From NCBI GenBank assembly GCA_019348395.1, contig JAHWJN010000067.1, positions 1 to 7,064 of the forward strand: 7,064 bases of DNA, read 5' to 3'. Below, piece after piece: positions 6,201-7,064 of the stretch. Source of the stretch: Chloroflexota bacterium (GTDB taxonomy: Bacteria; Chloroflexota; Limnocylindria; QHBO01). The notes under the pieces were generated by a model, which worked only from the letters and a program-made list of their open reading frames with translations, was not told the origin of the DNA and made no database searches. Position 1 is the first letter of the stretch; each line of letters starts with the position of its first letter. The position numbers and the translations under genes are program-made.

Positions 6201-6886
6201 CCGCCGTGTCCCTGCAGGAGCCGGGCGGCCGCCTGCAGCGTCTGCTCGAGCACGGCCGATGGATCTCGAAGCGAGGTGAGCTGCGCCGCCATCTCGGCCA
6301 GCGTGCGTTGTGCGTCGACCCGTCGGGCGAGCTCCTGCTGCGAGCGCGCCAGCCGCTCGATGAGCCGCTGGTTGGCGATCGCCGTGGCGGCGTGGTCGGC
6401 GAGCGCCCGCAGCAGCGCAACCTCCGCCTCGTCGAAGTCATCGGCCCGCGATGAGTACGCACCGAGCGCCCCGAGCACCTCGCCGTCCGCCATGAGCGGG
6501 GCGACCGCCATCGAGCGCATGTTCGCCACCCCCGCAATGCGGTCGGCCGTGGGAGCATGCGGAAACCGCCGATCCTGGCGGTAGTCGCCGGAGACGATGA
6601 CCTCCCGGCTGGCGACCGCGTGGCCGAACATGCCCGATCCGATCGGCAGGGTCAGGTCCCGGATGAGCTGCTTTGCCTCGGCGTTGCGGATTCCGGCATC
6701 AACGGCGAAGACCAGGCGTTCGCTGTCCGGGTCCACCAGGTAGACCATGGCCCCGTCGGCCGTGAGCAGTCGAGCCGCTTCCTCCACTGCGCGACCCAGC
6801 CGGGCAAGCGACTCGGACGACAGGTGCGTCGCGGGTTCGGTCGCGGGTTCGGCCGTGGGCTCGGGCTGCGGAGCGGTGCGGGACAT
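3206..6886 (-). CDS. Cytoplasmic sensor histidine kinase, 5x GAF-PAS-HisKA_3-HATPase_c
   Basis: A 1226-residue sensor kinase with no membrane segment or signal peptide. After a Pro/Glu/Thr-rich start come GAF1 (about 24-175), GAF2 (195-357), GAF3 (377-538), GAF4 (560-713), GAF5 (728-884) and a PAS domain with its PAC tail (about 890-1010). The HisKA_3 dimerisation domain has ARELHDSVTQ, with phospho-acceptor His1035 and the D-x-x-x-Q residues used by this class for phosphatase activity. The HATPase_c domain shows Asn1145 (N box), DDGGGFDP (1172-1179) and GHLGLIGMRQR (1185-1195). This is the NarX/DesK/NreB class, whose usual partners are NarL-type regulators, and one such receiver follows 63 bp downstream. 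Helices containing DAQR/EAQR join most GAF domains. GAF1, 2, 3 and 5 share a DY-x(2-3)-D-x-x-F-x-H loop, which GAF4 lacks. There is no cysteine anywhere, so thioether-bound bilin or Cys-ligated Fe-S sensing is excluded. The ligands are unknown. Confidence 0.95.
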   Translation of the reverse strand: MSRTAPQPEPTAEPATEPATHLSSESLARLGRAVEEAARLLTADGAMVYLVDPDSERLVFAVDAGIRNAEAKQLIRDLTLPIGSGMFGHAVASREVIVSGDYRQDRRFPHAPTADRIAGVANMRSMAVAPLMADGEVLGALGAYSSRADDFDEAEVALLRALADHAATAIANQRLIERLARSQQELARRVDAQRTLAEMAAQLTSLRDPSAVLEQTLQAAARLLQGHGGQIGMVVRTQDGLRWGDGHSLVRGKLVPFTKDDRTPVDDGISGRAVNEGRAAWTDDYLSDGSFPHDENSDAIARQLGIRAVIAAPLVGDHGPIGAIGVYAEQPNAFDADAAELLGLLADQAAIVLSNARLYAEAGLSAERLAHRVEAQRALASISAEIASLHDPAAVLQRTAEEAMRLLGADTAIINPLENDDTLLGWPIAYAPSDGPADDIPVRLGEGISGQAMAERRVLWTGDYLNDPAFAHSPELDAYIERRGMRSVMTAPLVSSAGGLGALTVQAQRSGAFDDDDAELLRLLADQAAIAITNARLYDELGEESAALARQTDSQRRMLQINERLLSTLDPEDVLDLIADGLKSVVWYDYLGVYRVDQEEGLLHPVLARDRNAEAVLGYPIPRGRGVTWWSVEHREPVLLNDALSDPRVITIPGTPDEEEAIIIVPLISGDEVIGAMNIARRGAAEVAFTDADFELVQLFAGQAAIAVTNASLVEELRERADAQRSLAEIAAQIAALHDPTTVIQRAVADAARLLQADRAQVNLALDDGHFLDRPIAAAPTPPSPDDVRVPIGSGIAGMAAAEKRVRWTHDYLGDDAFPHDDGDRRIEAQDIHSMMSAPLLGPDRLLGTITVQSRERSAFNRDDAELLKLLADQAAIALTNARLYAEVQESERRYRHLVDNSPDIVWSVDAEGRFTFLSDALEDRTGWKPEQLIGTPFTALASEETFGDALEAWEALQQNPNRGYRVRLDLPLRNGQVAQTEVALTGTVVDGRFAGAHGSVRDISERERLEGDLRSQAAELAASQERAHLARELHDSVTQALFSMGLTLRTLELLLGTDTEAARAKLVELRELQKDALAEMRTLIFELRPSSLESDGLIQALRTHATAVQRRTGLIIVVDAEPIDRLPLPAEEALYRIGQEAIHNTVKHANASNATIRIARDGSQVRLTVTDDGGGFDPEAVPRGHLGLIGMRQRVELVGGGLRVESRAGHGTTIEASVPAPPSDE
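4242..4300 (-). repeat. Intragenic repeat, copy in GAF5
   Basis: This 59-bp stretch matches 5283-5341 with 5 mismatches by eye. It encodes the GAF5 C-terminal helix with LADQAAIALTNARLY. A looser third copy lies at about 5819-5880 in GAF2. It reflects duplication of GAF modules within the gene. Confidence 0.7.
5283..5341 (-). repeat. Intragenic repeat, copy in GAF3
   Basis: This is the partner of 4242-4300 and encodes the matching GAF3 helix with LADQAAIAITNARLY. The nucleotide identity, 54 of 59 by eye, is much higher than between the rest of the two domains. Confidence 0.7.
6828..6863. repeat. 12-bp tandem repeat encoding the kinase N-terminal EPAT units
   Basis: The unit GTCGCGGGTTCG occurs perfectly at 6828-6839 and 6840-6851, then degenerately at 6852-6863. 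On the - strand it encodes the EPTA-EPAT-EPAT run near residues 9-20 of the kinase. The unit is a multiple of three, so changes in copy number would stay in frame. Confidence 0.6.
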
Positions 6887-6897
6887 CGGCGCGGACG

Positions 6898-6903
6898 AGG
6901 ATA
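6898..6903 (-). promoter_or_regulatory. -10-like box TATCCT for the kinase gene
   Basis: TATCCT on the - strand ends 11 nt before the ATG at 6886, predicting a leader of only about 4-5 nt. No Shine-Dalgarno-like GGAGG lies between the box and the ATG, and no clear -35 is seen. It supports the ATG at 6886 as the start codon. Confidence 0.4.
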
Positions 6904-6931
6904 CGCCATCGCGCGGGAGGCCCCGGCCGCG

Positions 6932-6960
6932 CGGATGACCGACGCGGTCTACGTCATCCG
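6932..6960. other. 8-bp inverted repeat upstream of the kinase gene
   Basis: CGGATGAC (6932-6939) and GTCATCCG (6953-6960) are perfect inverted arms separated by 13 bp, so equivalent bases are 21 bp apart, two helical turns. It lies 29-57 bp upstream of the kinase -10-like box, a reasonable place for a dimeric regulator site. It could also be a hairpin at the end of a gene off the right edge, although no T-run follows. The rest of 6904-7064 holds no gene I can support. Confidence 0.35.
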
Positions 6961-7064
6961 GCCCAGCCGGCCACGCCGCGGATGTCCCCTCGCCGGCTGT
7001 ATCGGATGGCGGATTCAGTGACGCGCACGGCCCGGGAGACTCGGTGACATCAAGAACGTCGCGA

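Noticed and set aside
3254..6454. A 1066-codon open frame on the + strand, antisense to the kinase
   Set aside because: It is the mirror of a GC-rich coding frame: Arg/Gly/His-rich, with no domain pattern and no hydrophobic rhythm. The - strand frame has clear GAF, PAS and kinase motifs. Long antisense open frames are expected at this GC content.
6934..7021. Short + strand frame starting MTDAVYVIRPSRP near the right edge
   Set aside because: The start recalls thiolase N-termini, but it lacks the expected R-T-P-x-G pattern and stops after 28 codons. It also overlaps the inverted repeat.

Overview
This is a high-GC bacterial chromosomal window. It holds one tRNA gene, four recognisable protein loci and the tail of an integrase that runs off the left edge. 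The base composition, the cytoplasmic kinase built from many GAF domains, and start codons that sit almost on top of -10 boxes would suit an uncultured Chloroflexota (Limnocylindria-like) or an actinobacterium. That placement is a low-confidence guess, because nothing here is diagnostic.

Left edge (1-287): the last 32 codons of a tyrosine recombinase (+ strand) face the 3' end of a complete tRNA-Gln(CUG) on the - strand. This is the usual layout at one end of an element integrated into the 3' end of a tRNA gene. The element would lie to the left, outside the window. Bases 101-212 hold only a small hairpin.

Middle (348-2736): an MFS drug-exporter-type gene (- strand) is split by a one-base frameshift near 1052-1061. 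A threonine synthase gene (thrC, + strand) diverges from it across a 65-bp gap that carries a -10-like box for each gene.

Right (2684-6886, - strand): a signalling pair. First comes a 1226-residue cytoplasmic histidine kinase with five GAF domains, one PAS domain and a HisKA_3/HATPase_c core of the NarL/DesK-partner class. It contains no cysteine. It is followed after 63 bp by a 152-residue receiver-only response regulator that lacks the DNA-binding domain expected with this kinase class. The regulator's 3' end overlaps the 3' end of thrC by 53 bp in convergent orientation. The likely scheme is that the GAF/PAS array senses cytoplasmic ligands or partners, the kinase phosphorylates the receiver at Asp65, and the output passes through protein contacts or an unlinked protein. 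The inputs and outputs cannot be read from the sequence.

All four chromosomal protein genes have a TANNNT hexamer ending 6-11 nt before the start codon, and I see no convincing Shine-Dalgarno sequence where I checked. This suggests leaderless or nearly leaderless mRNAs. Bases 6904-7064 contain an 8-bp inverted repeat and no gene I can support. I see no CRISPR array, insertion sequence, rRNA or biosynthetic cluster, and no clearly new system.
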